Of a DNA stretch of 64,000 bases, positions 40,921-50,377 are shown piece by piece. The position numbers and the translations under genes are program-made. Under the pieces are notes generated by a model, which did no database searches, had not been told where the DNA came from, and was given only the letters and a program-made list of their open reading frames with translations. Each line of letters begins with the position of its first letter. The first letter of the stretch is position 1. The DNA comes from Lachnospiraceae bacterium (GTDB lineage: Bacteria > Bacillota > Clostridia > Lachnospirales > Lachnospiraceae): NCBI GenBank assembly GCA_022793065.1, contig JAAWCE010000073.1:1-64000 (forward strand). Direction: 5' to 3'.

Positions 40921-42774
40921 CTAATTTATGTTGTCATACATAGCAAATGGAGAATAAACATCAAATAGTACCTGATTACGATTTGGACTTAAATTATTAT
41001 ATTCCAGATAGAAGTAGTTCTCTATTTTTTCAGTAAGTTCAGTATGAGTTTTGTAATCAGTGATGTTACCGTCAGAATCCATGTACATATTAAATGAAGA
41101 TAAAACAGGAACATCCTTTTGCAGGTCAAGCATATATTGATAATATGGGGAGCGCTGTAAATCTGCCACTTCTAAAACCATAGGCATAATATAATTTAAA
41201 CTTACATAACCAACATCTTTGCTTTCCATATCACGATTACTCCAAATGATAAAAGGAGTACTGCGTAATCGCAGATCTTTTTCATAACCAGTATATTTTT
41301 CACTTACAATATCATCTGCAAAATAAGGAGAATGATCTCCTACCATACAGATAATTACAGGTTTGGATACATTTAAAAAGTAGTCAGTTAAATCTTTAAA
41401 TGCAGTATCAGATAATTTCATACATGAAAGAAACTCATTGATACGAGACGTATATTCGCCATAATCGCCTAAAATGTGTATAGAATCTACCTCAGGAGGA
41501 TTCATTTCATAATCGGCATGATTTTGTATGGTTAGAAGATATATAAACAGAGGATTGTCTTCCGAATTGTTCTCATACCATGTGATTAAATTCTGATACA
41601 AGCTGTCATCTGTTTCAAACCATCTATCTGAGTAAAATTCCCGATTAATAAAATCTTCCTCAAAATAGATTTTTTGAAATCCCATTGCTGGATACGCTCT
41701 ACCTCTTGAATAGTTCTCTCCCGTTCTGGGATGAGCGCCAATACTATTGTATCCTAACTGATTCATCAGGCTGACAATACTGTTTGCGTTTGTCATATCC
41801 AGTACATTAAAAGGAGTAATTCCCTGCATTATTTGAAGGGAGTTACTGGTTAGCAGTTCATATTCAGATGCATTGGTCATTCTTACAGGAACCACAGAAT
41901 ATCCTCTAATGGAGTTTTCTAAACTGTAAAAATTGTCAAAATATGGTACATCAGTTTTGATATCTATAATCTGATTGAGATCATAAAAAGTTTCATTCAA
42001 TATCAATATAATGTCCGGTCGTTCGCTGAAAGTTTCAGGTACTTCAATTTCAATATTTTGTACTGCAGCTTCAGAATAATTTTCAGGCATTTGTATAATG
42101 TGGAAGCTGGATTGTATCATTTCAATAGAGCATGCAACATAGCCATATGTCTGATAAGATTCTTGCCACGACCAACCAATTGTCTGATGCGGCTTAATTG
42201 AATACTCTGACAAATAACCGATATATAATAATGCTGAACAATATATAAGCGTTAAAGCGTTAAAAATGATATTTTGCTTTAATGTATAGTTCTTTTGAAC
42301 AAACTTAGGAATAAACGCCAAAATAATAGATGGTATTTCTAGCGCAATGAGTAAAAGTACAGTATTGTCGATTTTAATATTATACCCATTTATGACATCT
42401 AAAGCTGTTTTGAAATTTTTTAGTTCAAAAATAGTCAGAGGTAAACTGTGTAATTTTATCATATAGTAATTAACAATACCAACTAAAAAAAACGAAATAG
42501 AAAAACAAATTTGACTAATCCAGAGTTTTCTTAAAATTATGGTAAATAAGCCTAAAACTGCAATGAGAGTCATATAATTTAATATAATATATTTCCATTC
42601 CATTTTAAGATATTGCTCACTATAGTTACAGCTTATCTCTAACTGTATTTGTGTCAATAATATAATTATAATAGAAGATATTGCATTTGCTGAGTATATA
42701 ATTTTATGAGATATTGGACGAAAATTCAATATGGTATCCTGCTTTCTAATAATAGTTATGAATGATATTATCAA
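40921..42774 (-). CDS. LTA synthase family / sulfatase-fold membrane protein
   Basis: Five N-terminal TMs; RPDIILILNETFYDLNQI; GAHPRTGENYSRGRAYPAMGF; MVGDHSPYF. Confidence 0.88.
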   Translation of the reverse strand: MIISFITIIRKQDTILNFRPISHKIIYSANAISSIIIILLTQIQLEISCNYSEQYLKMEWKYIILNYMTLIAVLGLFTIILRKLWISQICFSISFFLVGIVNYYMIKLHSLPLTIFELKNFKTALDVINGYNIKIDNTVLLLIALEIPSIILAFIPKFVQKNYTLKQNIIFNALTLIYCSALLYIGYLSEYSIKPHQTIGWSWQESYQTYGYVACSIEMIQSSFHIIQMPENYSEAAVQNIEIEVPETFSERPDIILILNETFYDLNQIIDIKTDVPYFDNFYSLENSIRGYSVVPVRMTNASEYELLTSNSLQIMQGITPFNVLDMTNANSIVSLMNQLGYNSIGAHPRTGENYSRGRAYPAMGFQKIYFEEDFINREFYSDRWFETDDSLYQNLITWYENNSEDNPLFIYLLTIQNHADYEMNPPEVDSIHILGDYGEYTSRINEFLSCMKLSDTAFKDLTDYFLNVSKPVIICMVGDHSPYFADDIVSEKYTGYEKDLRLRSTPFIIWSNRDMESKDVGYVSLNYIMPMVLEVADLQRSPYYQYMLDLQKDVPVLSSFNMYMDSDGNITDYKTHTELTEKIENYFYLEYNNLSPNRNQVLFDVYSPFAMYDNIN

Positions 42775-42896
42775 ACTTTTATAAGGTTCTAACAGTTACA
42801 CTAAGTTTCTCTGTATAAAAAAGAATATATAGGCTGTCAGCATCACCATGTCATGCACAGCATATTTTGGGGGATTAATGTGGGTAGTTATGATGT

Positions 42897-43991
42897 TCAA
42901 CGAATCACCTCGTCAAAGTTAATTCGGGGAAAGACTTCCAGTGCGCTTTTCCGACTGGCATTGTAAATTTGTACGCCTAATTGTTTCTCACAATGATACT
43001 TTATATCTGCGTAAGCCTGTGTGGTATATTGGAAGGATTTTTCTGCATCGATAACATTTTTGTATACTTGTGAACGCTCTTGTTCATTGGAAAAATATTT
43101 ATTGTTAAAATGGCTGTTTACACTTGTGTCAACCACCTTTTTTCCATTTTCATCTATCTTCATGGGGAGCGTATGGTCACACCCTAATAAATATATTTCT
43201 GTAAATCCCATATAAACCGCAATGTTAATTAATTTGCCGGTAATGGTTCCATAGAAGTGTATTCCCCTGGTAATGTCTTTATTGAAGAAACAAGGTTGTC
43301 TCTCTGCCTGGATAAAGGGGTAATATATCGCATCTTTAATTTCAATATTGTGTCTTAGAATCGCTTGTGCACAGACAAATTTGGGAAAGCCGGATAATTT
43401 ATTTATATCTTTTTCTTTCAATTTAATATAATCCAAGTCGGACACGCCCCAAATGTCTGGTCGCCATGGGGTATCATCAAATATGTTATAAATTCCTTTT
43501 GATGCCAGGCAAAAAATGTGATTATCTTTTAAAGTAGTAAGATCCTCTGCATTTAAAGAGGGGCCATTACCAATAACAAAACATTTTTCTCCAACGTGGG
43601 AATTTTGGAATGACTCAATTTTGCTGCGATTTCCGGGAAAACGTTGTTCGATTTCGTATAACTGCAATTGGGAAAGCATATTATCAAAGCCAAAGGTAAG
43701 CATCCAATCTTCGGCTTTTTTAAAATTTTTGTATTCTTCCAGGCGTCGGTCTCTTTCCTCCAACTTACGGTTAATATAATTATACAATTCATCGCTTAAC
43801 ATCTTGTGACTTTGAGATATTCTGGTTTCTGTGTATTCTATTGCATTTTCGGGAGTGTTGCCATTATGATTATTCTCCAACTGTTTTCGCAAATCTTCAT
43901 TTTCTTCTTTCAAAGAATTTAACAGTTCGCTTAATTTAGAAATTCTAAAACTGTTCTCACGGATTTTTTGTTCTAATTCGGCTGATCTCAT
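42897..43991 (-). CDS. DUF115 (Maf/MptE-like) protein, putative glycosyltransferase
   Basis: GEKCFVIGNGPSLNAEDL; DIWGVSDLDYIK; IYLLGCDHTLP; N-terminal coiled coil. Confidence 0.83.
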   Translation of the reverse strand: MRSAELEQKIRENSFRISKLSELLNSLKEENEDLRKQLENNHNGNTPENAIEYTETRISQSHKMLSDELYNYINRKLEERDRRLEEYKNFKKAEDWMLTFGFDNMLSQLQLYEIEQRFPGNRSKIESFQNSHVGEKCFVIGNGPSLNAEDLTTLKDNHIFCLASKGIYNIFDDTPWRPDIWGVSDLDYIKLKEKDINKLSGFPKFVCAQAILRHNIEIKDAIYYPFIQAERQPCFFNKDITRGIHFYGTITGKLINIAVYMGFTEIYLLGCDHTLPMKIDENGKKVVDTSVNSHFNNKYFSNEQERSQVYKNVIDAEKSFQYTTQAYADIKYHCEKQLGVQIYNASRKSALEVFPRINFDEVIR

Positions 43992-44002
43992 TTTTTCCTT
44001 CC

Positions 44003-45292
44003 TTATACATTCTTATTTTTGTTAAAAAAATTACGCAATTTAAATTTAAAACTGAATATAATAGATGCAAAAGTAGTTTTTAGTCCTTTATTTTCTACAC
44101 TTTCAGTCAGTTTCTCTATTTTTTTGCTCTTAAGTAATAGATTACTCTTTTTTAGAAAACCATCTATACACTTGTTGAACTTTCCTGGATAATATCTTAT
44201 ATTGTTTTGCTGGGCAGTACTATTTTGCTTTTGGATATCCTGTTGGTGGATTTCTAAAAGTTTGTCATAAGCATATCCTACATCATTATGCTTTACACAG
44301 TGCTTAATCCATTCAAAATTTTCTGGAATCCAACCAGCTTTTCCAATCCATCTTTTGGCATCCTTGGTGTTAAGAATTCTAAAGATTTCTGATTTTATTC
44401 CTTGTTCTTCGGATAAATGTATGGATTTGCTTAGGGAATGTATACATTTTGATATAATTCCGGCAGCATATTGATAAAAATAATTTATATTATTTCCTGA
44501 CCAGATTTTTTCATCTATCAGAAAACTTTTAAATTCTCTTAACATAGCAATCTGATTATCAAACAAATTTTTGTGATAGCGCTCTGTTAAGGATTCCTGA
44601 CTTCTATGAAAATAGAAATATAAGATATCAGAAATAAAAGCAATGCTATTCAATAGCTTAAAATAGGAAAGGTTTAATATAAAATCTTCTCCTAAGTTTT
44701 TATCTTCAGGAAAAATAATATTATTTTCTGTCAAAAATTTTTTTTTATATAATTTATTGCAAGGACCTTCCAAGAGAACAGTATATAAAAGGATTGCAGA
44801 AAAGTCTTCTTCAAATTCTGTTTTGGACAAAATACATTCCTTCCCCAAATATGACGGTGTCCAGTCTTCGTGCTTTTCTACTTTTCCATCTGCCAAGTGC
44901 ACACTTCGCATGCCGCAAATGACCATATCCGTATCATAAGAAATCAGAGTATCCACCAATCGTTCTGTCATGTGAGTGGAAATGGTATCATCTGAATCCA
45001 CAAATTGAATGTAATCGCCAGTTGCCTCTTGAATTCCTTTGTTTCTGGCATGACTGACTCCATGGTTATCAATATTGATAATACGGATTCTTTGGTCCAG
45101 TTGTTCGTAATTTCGGCAGATGCGTAATGAGCCGTCTGTGGAGCCATCGTTTATGAGTAGTATTTCAATATTGTGGTAAGTTTGTCTTATAACCGAAGAT
45201 AAAGTTTGGCCTAAATATTGTTCCGCATTGTATATCGGAATAATAATACTGACTTTCCCTTTTTTTTCTTCGGCTATTTCCTTTTGATACAT
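44003..45292 (-). CDS. Glycosyltransferase family 2
   Basis: VSIIIPIYNAEQYLGQTLSSVIRQTYHNIEILLINDGSTDGS; VDSDDTIS. Confidence 0.93.
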   Translation of the reverse strand: MYQKEIAEEKKGKVSIIIPIYNAEQYLGQTLSSVIRQTYHNIEILLINDGSTDGSLRICRNYEQLDQRIRIINIDNHGVSHARNKGIQEATGDYIQFVDSDDTISTHMTERLVDTLISYDTDMVICGMRSVHLADGKVEKHEDWTPSYLGKECILSKTEFEEDFSAILLYTVLLEGPCNKLYKKKFLTENNIIFPEDKNLGEDFILNLSYFKLLNSIAFISDILYFYFHRSQESLTERYHKNLFDNQIAMLREFKSFLIDEKIWSGNNINYFYQYAAGIISKCIHSLSKSIHLSEEQGIKSEIFRILNTKDAKRWIGKAGWIPENFEWIKHCVKHNDVGYAYDKLLEIHQQDIQKQNSTAQQNNIRYYPGKFNKCIDGFLKKSNLLLKSKKIEKLTESVENKGLKTTFASIIFSFKFKLRNFFNKNKNV

Positions 45293-46272
45293 CGCTCCAA
45301 TGATACCTTTCCTTCCCTTGCATTTCTTTCAACCCCATATTTGATAATTCCTTTGGATAAGAGTTTAAATTCATCCAAATACCAGGGATCTACTTTGTGC
45401 TTTTCCAAATAGGCCACATCTCGTTGCACCTGCTTTATCAATTCGTTAACTTTATTGCCGCCGATATTGTATTGGTAGCATTTATAAGCACTCTCCAGCA
45501 CTTGCCAACAATAGATATCGTTCATTTTCTTTTCCAGACGTTTAATGCCGTTGGCTTCAAAAAAATCTATCCGCTCCCTGAATGCTTGGCAAGCGTCTAA
45601 ATTAGCCGCGCTGAATTTTTCACCCGTTATACTATCAGTGCGTCTGCGGTCATAATTATAAAAAGAAAAATCTATATAAACCAGTTTTTTTGCCTGATAA
45701 AATATCTTGTAAGTAGTAAATTCATCTTCGTGAATTTTACCTTTGGGATATCGGATATTGCCTATGACCTTCTTTTTGTATAGTTTATTCCACGCATTGG
45801 GTTTGAAATAATGCCAATCCAGCATTGCTTCCAAAGCAAAAATATTGTCCCCAACCGTTACGTCGCCCGTACAGGGGGATTCCTCTAAAGTGATATCGGA
45901 ATATAAATTGCGATAGCTACATTCCGCAATATCTGCCCCATGTTCAAGCAGGGTAGTGTGCAGGATTTCCAACATTTGCGGGTCAATCCAGTCATCGCTG
46001 TCAATGAAAGCCAGATATGCGCCTGTGGCCAATTCCATGCCGGCATTTCTGGCATCGGAAAGTCCTCCGTTTTCTTTGTGAAGTACACGGATTCGCTGAT
46101 CCGTTTGGGCATATTTATCACAAATATCTCCGCAGGAGTCAGGAGAACCATCGTCTATGAGCAAAACTTCCAGGTTTTGGTAGGTCTGATTCAGGATGGA
46201 ATTCACACAACGGTTTAAATATTGTTCCACGTTATAGATGGGGACAATGACACTTATTTTTTCATTTTCCAT
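45274..46272 (-). CDS. Glycosyltransferase family 2
   Basis: ISVIVPIYNVEQYLNRCVNSILNQTYQNLEVLLIDDGSPDS; IDSDDWIDP. Confidence 0.94.
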   Translation of the reverse strand: MENEKISVIVPIYNVEQYLNRCVNSILNQTYQNLEVLLIDDGSPDSCGDICDKYAQTDQRIRVLHKENGGLSDARNAGMELATGAYLAFIDSDDWIDPQMLEILHTTLLEHGADIAECSYRNLYSDITLEESPCTGDVTVGDNIFALEAMLDWHYFKPNAWNKLYKKKVIGNIRYPKGKIHEDEFTTYKIFYQAKKLVYIDFSFYNYDRRRTDSITGEKFSAANLDACQAFRERIDFFEANGIKRLEKKMNDIYCWQVLESAYKCYQYNIGGNKVNELIKQVQRDVAYLEKHKVDPWYLDEFKLLSKGIIKYGVERNAREGKVSLERCIKRK

Positions 46273-46401
46273 AACTATCCTCAATTAGTTTTCTTAGACG
46301 GCAATTTATCTGTGATGTCCGAAAATCTGCCAATACGCCGAACCAAATAAAAGTAATTGCGAAAAATAGCAATAATGTTGTAAAAAACGTATATTTTTAG
46401 A

Positions 46402-47139
46402 TTATTGGCTCATATATGCGTCGCAGACTTTCTCGGCATCACCCTTCATCATAACATGACCTTTTTCCAGCCAAAGCACATGACTGCACAGGGTTCTGAC
46501 GGATTTGATCGTATGTGAAACATAGAGTAAGGTAGTTCCGGAATCCAACATATGTTTCATGCGAGTTTCGCATTTCTCCTGAAATTTATAGTCGCCCACG
46601 GATAATACCTCGTCACAGATGAGGATATCGGGCTGTACCATGGTTGCGACGGCAAAACCCAACCGTGCTGCCATACCGGAAGAGTAATTTTTCAAAGGCA
46701 TATCAAGAAAGTCCCATAATTCTGCAAATTCAATAATTTCTTCAAAATTATTCCGCATAAATTCTTCCGAGTATCCCATCAATGTACCATTGAGCAGAAC
46801 ATTTTCCCTCGCCGTAAGTTCTCCGTCAAAGCCGGCGCCCAATTCGATTAATGGCGCGATACTGCCGGAAACGGAAACGCTCCCCTTATATGGTCTCAGA
46901 ATACCGCAAATGAGTTTCAATAAGGTGGATTTGCCGGAACCGTTAGTGCCCACAATGCCCCAGGATTCTCCGGCCTTTACCTGGAAGTTTACGTCCTGAA
47001 GAGCCAGAAATTCCTGAAACATGAGTTCTTTTCTTGCCAATTTAATGATATATTCTTTTAAATTGTTGATTTTTTGCGATGCCATATTGAAGCGCACAGT
47101 GGCATCCTTCACATCAATGACAATATTATTTTCGTTCAT
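46402..47139 (-). CDS. Polysaccharide/teichoic-acid ABC transporter ATP-binding protein (Wzt/TagH-like)
   Basis: GTNGSGKSTLLKL, YSSGMAARLGFA, ILICDEVLSVGD. Confidence 0.93.
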   Translation of the reverse strand: MNENNIVIDVKDATVRFNMASQKINNLKEYIIKLARKELMFQEFLALQDVNFQVKAGESWGIVGTNGSGKSTLLKLICGILRPYKGSVSVSGSIAPLIELGAGFDGELTARENVLLNGTLMGYSEEFMRNNFEEIIEFAELWDFLDMPLKNYSSGMAARLGFAVATMVQPDILICDEVLSVGDYKFQEKCETRMKHMLDSGTTLLYVSHTIKSVRTLCSHVLWLEKGHVMMKGDAEKVCDAYMSQ

Positions 47140-47148
47140 GCCGCACTC

Positions 47149-47937
47149 CTAAATGTACAGGATAAATTTATCCTGATTCTTTAAAAAGGAACAAGTGCCC
47201 AGTAATAAGAAAACGAAAGCCAGCACAAAACCATATACAAGGGTGCCGATATCAGGAATGGACTGTTCCAACACAAGGGTTCTGAACTGTGTAACATAGT
47301 GGTACATGGGATTAAACGTCATAATTGCCTGCTGCATAGCCTCAGGAAGCTGCTCCATAGGATAGAAGAGTGGGGTCAGATACATCCAGGCAGTTGTTAA
47401 GACACTGTATATATATTGAATGTCTCTGAAGAATACTGTAATCTGTGCCAGGAACAACCCCAGGCCGAGGCAGAAAATGTATACTTCAACCAATACCACA
47501 GGCACTAAAAGCATGTAAAAAGAAAACTGTACTTTGGATATAATAAATACAATGACCATTGCACCCAGGGAAAATAACAGGTTTACAAGGGAACTTGTCA
47601 CTTTGGACAGGGTAAAAATATATTTTGGCACATAGACTTTTTTCAGCAATGGACCGTTTCCGGTAATTGAAAAGAGCGCCTGGTTTGTGGCTTCTGTCAT
47701 AAAAGTGAAAAGCGTCTGACCAATAATCAAATAGGCAGGGTAATTTTGCACCTCAAAACGAAACATGTGTGAAAACACCAGATACATTACTACCATTACC
47801 ATCAGTGGGTTTAAAACGCTCCAAACATATCCGAGGAAACTTCTTCTGTATTTCAATTTGATATCTTTTAATACAAGCTGTTTTACCAATGCTCTATATT
47901 TATACAGCCCTTGTAATCGGGCGCTCATTTTATTCAT
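47149..47937 (-). CDS. Polysaccharide ABC transporter permease (Wzm/TagG-like)
   Basis: LVLKDIKLKYRRSFLGYVWSVLNPLMVMVVMYLVFSHMF; six TM. Confidence 0.93.
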   Translation of the reverse strand: MNKMSARLQGLYKYRALVKQLVLKDIKLKYRRSFLGYVWSVLNPLMVMVVMYLVFSHMFRFEVQNYPAYLIIGQTLFTFMTEATNQALFSITGNGPLLKKVYVPKYIFTLSKVTSSLVNLLFSLGAMVIVFIISKVQFSFYMLLVPVVLVEVYIFCLGLGLFLAQITVFFRDIQYIYSVLTTAWMYLTPLFYPMEQLPEAMQQAIMTFNPMYHYVTQFRTLVLEQSIPDIGTLVYGFVLAFVFLLLGTCSFLKNQDKFILYI

Positions 47938-47981
47938 AATTTGTGGTTCCTTTCCCGGCAATTCTTTTACTGCAAATCAAA

Positions 47982-49445
47982 TTATTTTCTACGATATATT
48001 TTGTGTAAGCATGCTCTCACAAAGCAACGAAACATAATTGCCGGACTGCTTAGTTCTTCCATGCTGACGATAGGCCGTTCCGGAACTTTACCAGAATTGT
48101 CAGGGGAAGATTCAATATTTATGGGTATTGCTGTAATATTTGACATGGCAGCCAATAACATATCATAGTCCGCAACATGTGAAGCAGGAGATGCATAAAA
48201 CAAAACTTTTATCTCTTTTTCCTTCAGCATGTTGTAAAATATCTTTGCCCGTTGTTCGTATAAATCCCAACTTGCATTAATGGAATCTGGTAAATATACG
48301 ACTTCTTTCAGGAATGTTTCCGAGGTATCCAATATATCTTTTTGATTTTCATCCGTGTATATTGTGACGGCGCTGCCTTGAGATTTTAAAAGGGCAATTA
48401 TTTGCGGTAATATGTGATTCAAGTCTTGATTGCCCAAATATCGGCAGTAAATTGCCGTATTACTTCCTACTTCAATTCCTGTTCTTTTTACAATGGTTTT
48501 GACTTGTTCAAAGTGAAGCCTTGCAAGGGCACCCACAATAGCGTCCGGTGAAAAGTATTTACTCAGAATTTGAAAACCTTTGACAGAATCGGATTTTGTC
48601 AATTTATGAAACCAACAATCTGCACAATCCCACAAAATTTGATTGGCAAACTGTGTGGCAATGGCCTCATATTGTTCCGCTGCATGTTCACTTTCTAAAA
48701 AATCTGCCACCAACGCAGAAGCAGAAGCACCGGAACACCGTTTCTCAAATTGTTCAACCGTTAAGAGATCTCCGCCGGTTACACCAATGCCAAGGTTGTA
48801 ATGATAAAATTTGTCTGTAATGCCCCTATAGCTTTTGGCATAATAAGCCATTAGGAAGAATAAATATCTATCTTCTGATGCTACAAGTCTTTGAGGTTGC
48901 ACTTTGGAAAAGGCGGCGGAGCATATTTCCCGTTTCCATATTTTATTTGTTATATTAAAATCAAATTTTTCCTGTAGAAAGCAAAAATTTAATAGATTAT
49001 CTCCCTCTAATTTTCCACTGTAAGGGGTCAGAAAGTGTGTAACCCATTTTATCATTTCGGCGGACACATTTGATCCGGAATGAAGTGCCGTGCCGAAATG
49101 GATGACATCGGTCTGTTCCTTTTCCATAAGAAGATACAGTCGTTCACAAGCCTGACAATCCAGAAAATCATCACTGTCCACAAACATCAGATATTGACCG
49201 TTTGCTTCCGCCACACCCTGAGTACGGGCGCATAACGTCCCTTTGTTTTCCGGAAAGGTAATTGTAATAATCCGGTCGTCTTCTTTTGCATATTTTTGTA
49301 TAATTTCGTGACATTTGTCCTGTGACCCATCGTTAATACATATGATTTCAATCTCTTTTAGCGATTGTCTGATCAGACTGTCCAGACAACCGCAAATATA
49401 GTTTTCTACATTATAAACAGGTACGATAATTGAAATTTTTACCAT
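47982..49445 (-). CDS. Glycosyltransferase family 2 with C-terminal extension
   Basis: ISIIVPVYNVENYICGCLDSLIRQSLKEIEIICINDGSQDK; VDSDDFLDC. Confidence 0.92.
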   Translation of the reverse strand: MVKISIIVPVYNVENYICGCLDSLIRQSLKEIEIICINDGSQDKCHEIIQKYAKEDDRIITITFPENKGTLCARTQGVAEANGQYLMFVDSDDFLDCQACERLYLLMEKEQTDVIHFGTALHSGSNVSAEMIKWVTHFLTPYSGKLEGDNLLNFCFLQEKFDFNITNKIWKREICSAAFSKVQPQRLVASEDRYLFFLMAYYAKSYRGITDKFYHYNLGIGVTGGDLLTVEQFEKRCSGASASALVADFLESEHAAEQYEAIATQFANQILWDCADCWFHKLTKSDSVKGFQILSKYFSPDAIVGALARLHFEQVKTIVKRTGIEVGSNTAIYCRYLGNQDLNHILPQIIALLKSQGSAVTIYTDENQKDILDTSETFLKEVVYLPDSINASWDLYEQRAKIFYNMLKEKEIKVLFYASPASHVADYDMLLAAMSNITAIPINIESSPDNSGKVPERPIVSMEELSSPAIMFRCFVRACLHKIYRRK

Positions 49446-49467
49446 GAGTTACCTCTATGATGGCTGT

Positions 49468-49668
49468 TTAACTATCCAAATGGCCAATGAGCTTTAGATA
49501 GACTTTGACAGCCCATTTTCGCGCTTTACTTTCTTTGGGGTGGTCTTTAAAAATATCCAGTATGAGAAAACGATAAATTGTTTCCGTCGTAATGGGTTCT
49601 TTTGCCAGAAGAATATGCCCGGCAACTTTCTTTCGGACATTTACAAAGGAAATCCAAACATTATCCTT
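49468..49668 (-). pseudogene. Remnant of a second DUF4422-GT8 gene, internally deleted
   Basis: Minus strand reads DNVWISFVNVRKKVAGHILLAKEPITTETIYRFLILDIFKDHPKESKARKWAVKVYLKL, matching two separate parts of the intact protein at 50378..52276. Confidence 0.85.
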
Positions 49669-49952
49669 GCATAATTGAGTCTATTGGCTGGAAGTATTTT
49701 GTTGTCACCCATTGTCAATCGCCGCGAAACATTGTGATAAATTTCCCGATTGAATTCATGCGCTGTTTTACCGGTCCATGAAAGCCATTACTTCTATTGC
49801 ATAAGCTTTTGGGATGGGCGTTTTCGGTTTTGCAGCCGATATATAAAAATGCGCTATAACAATTACAAAAGCGCAACAATAAAAAGCATATATTTTATGT
49901 TTTACCCCACGTAAGCCCAAAGACATTAAGCCGGCCCATAGGGGGATGTCAA

Positions 49953-50031
49953 TATTTATAACAAATAAGGACTTTTTTAATATAACAGTATTAGCCGGTA
50001 ATGTCAATACTTTAAAATCGCCTATTTCTGC
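49953..50031 (-). repeat. 79-bp inverted repeat arm A with promoter (minus strand)
   Basis: 73/79 identical to the reverse complement of 50264..50342; TTGACA-17-TATATT on minus strand. Confidence 0.93.
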
Positions 50032-50263
50032 TTTTATAAGGTATAATAACAGTTCCTGAATAGTGGTACGCCCTAAGTAAAATAGCCGCACTAAATTTCA
50101 GGAAACTCTTTGCATTCTGAAAGGGTTTGGGAAACTATGCACAAAATACAATTAATACCACTTTAAATATGTATGTTTATCTGCAGCTTGAAGAAAATGT
50201 GTAGAATTGGTAGAGTGGAAGTAATATCAATTGGGTATCCTAATTCTTAATTTTTGATAAGAT

Positions 50264-50342
50264 GCAGAAATAGGCGATTTTAAAGTATTGACATTATCGG
50301 TTGGTGCTGTTACATTAAAAAAGTCCTTATTTGTTATAAATA
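50264..50342 (+). repeat. 79-bp inverted repeat arm B with promoter (plus strand)
   Basis: Inverted partner of 49953..50031; TTGACA(50288)-17-TACATT(50311). Confidence 0.93.
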
Positions 50343-50377
50343 CAGCAATCCGGACAGGAGGATACGGAGAAACGACA

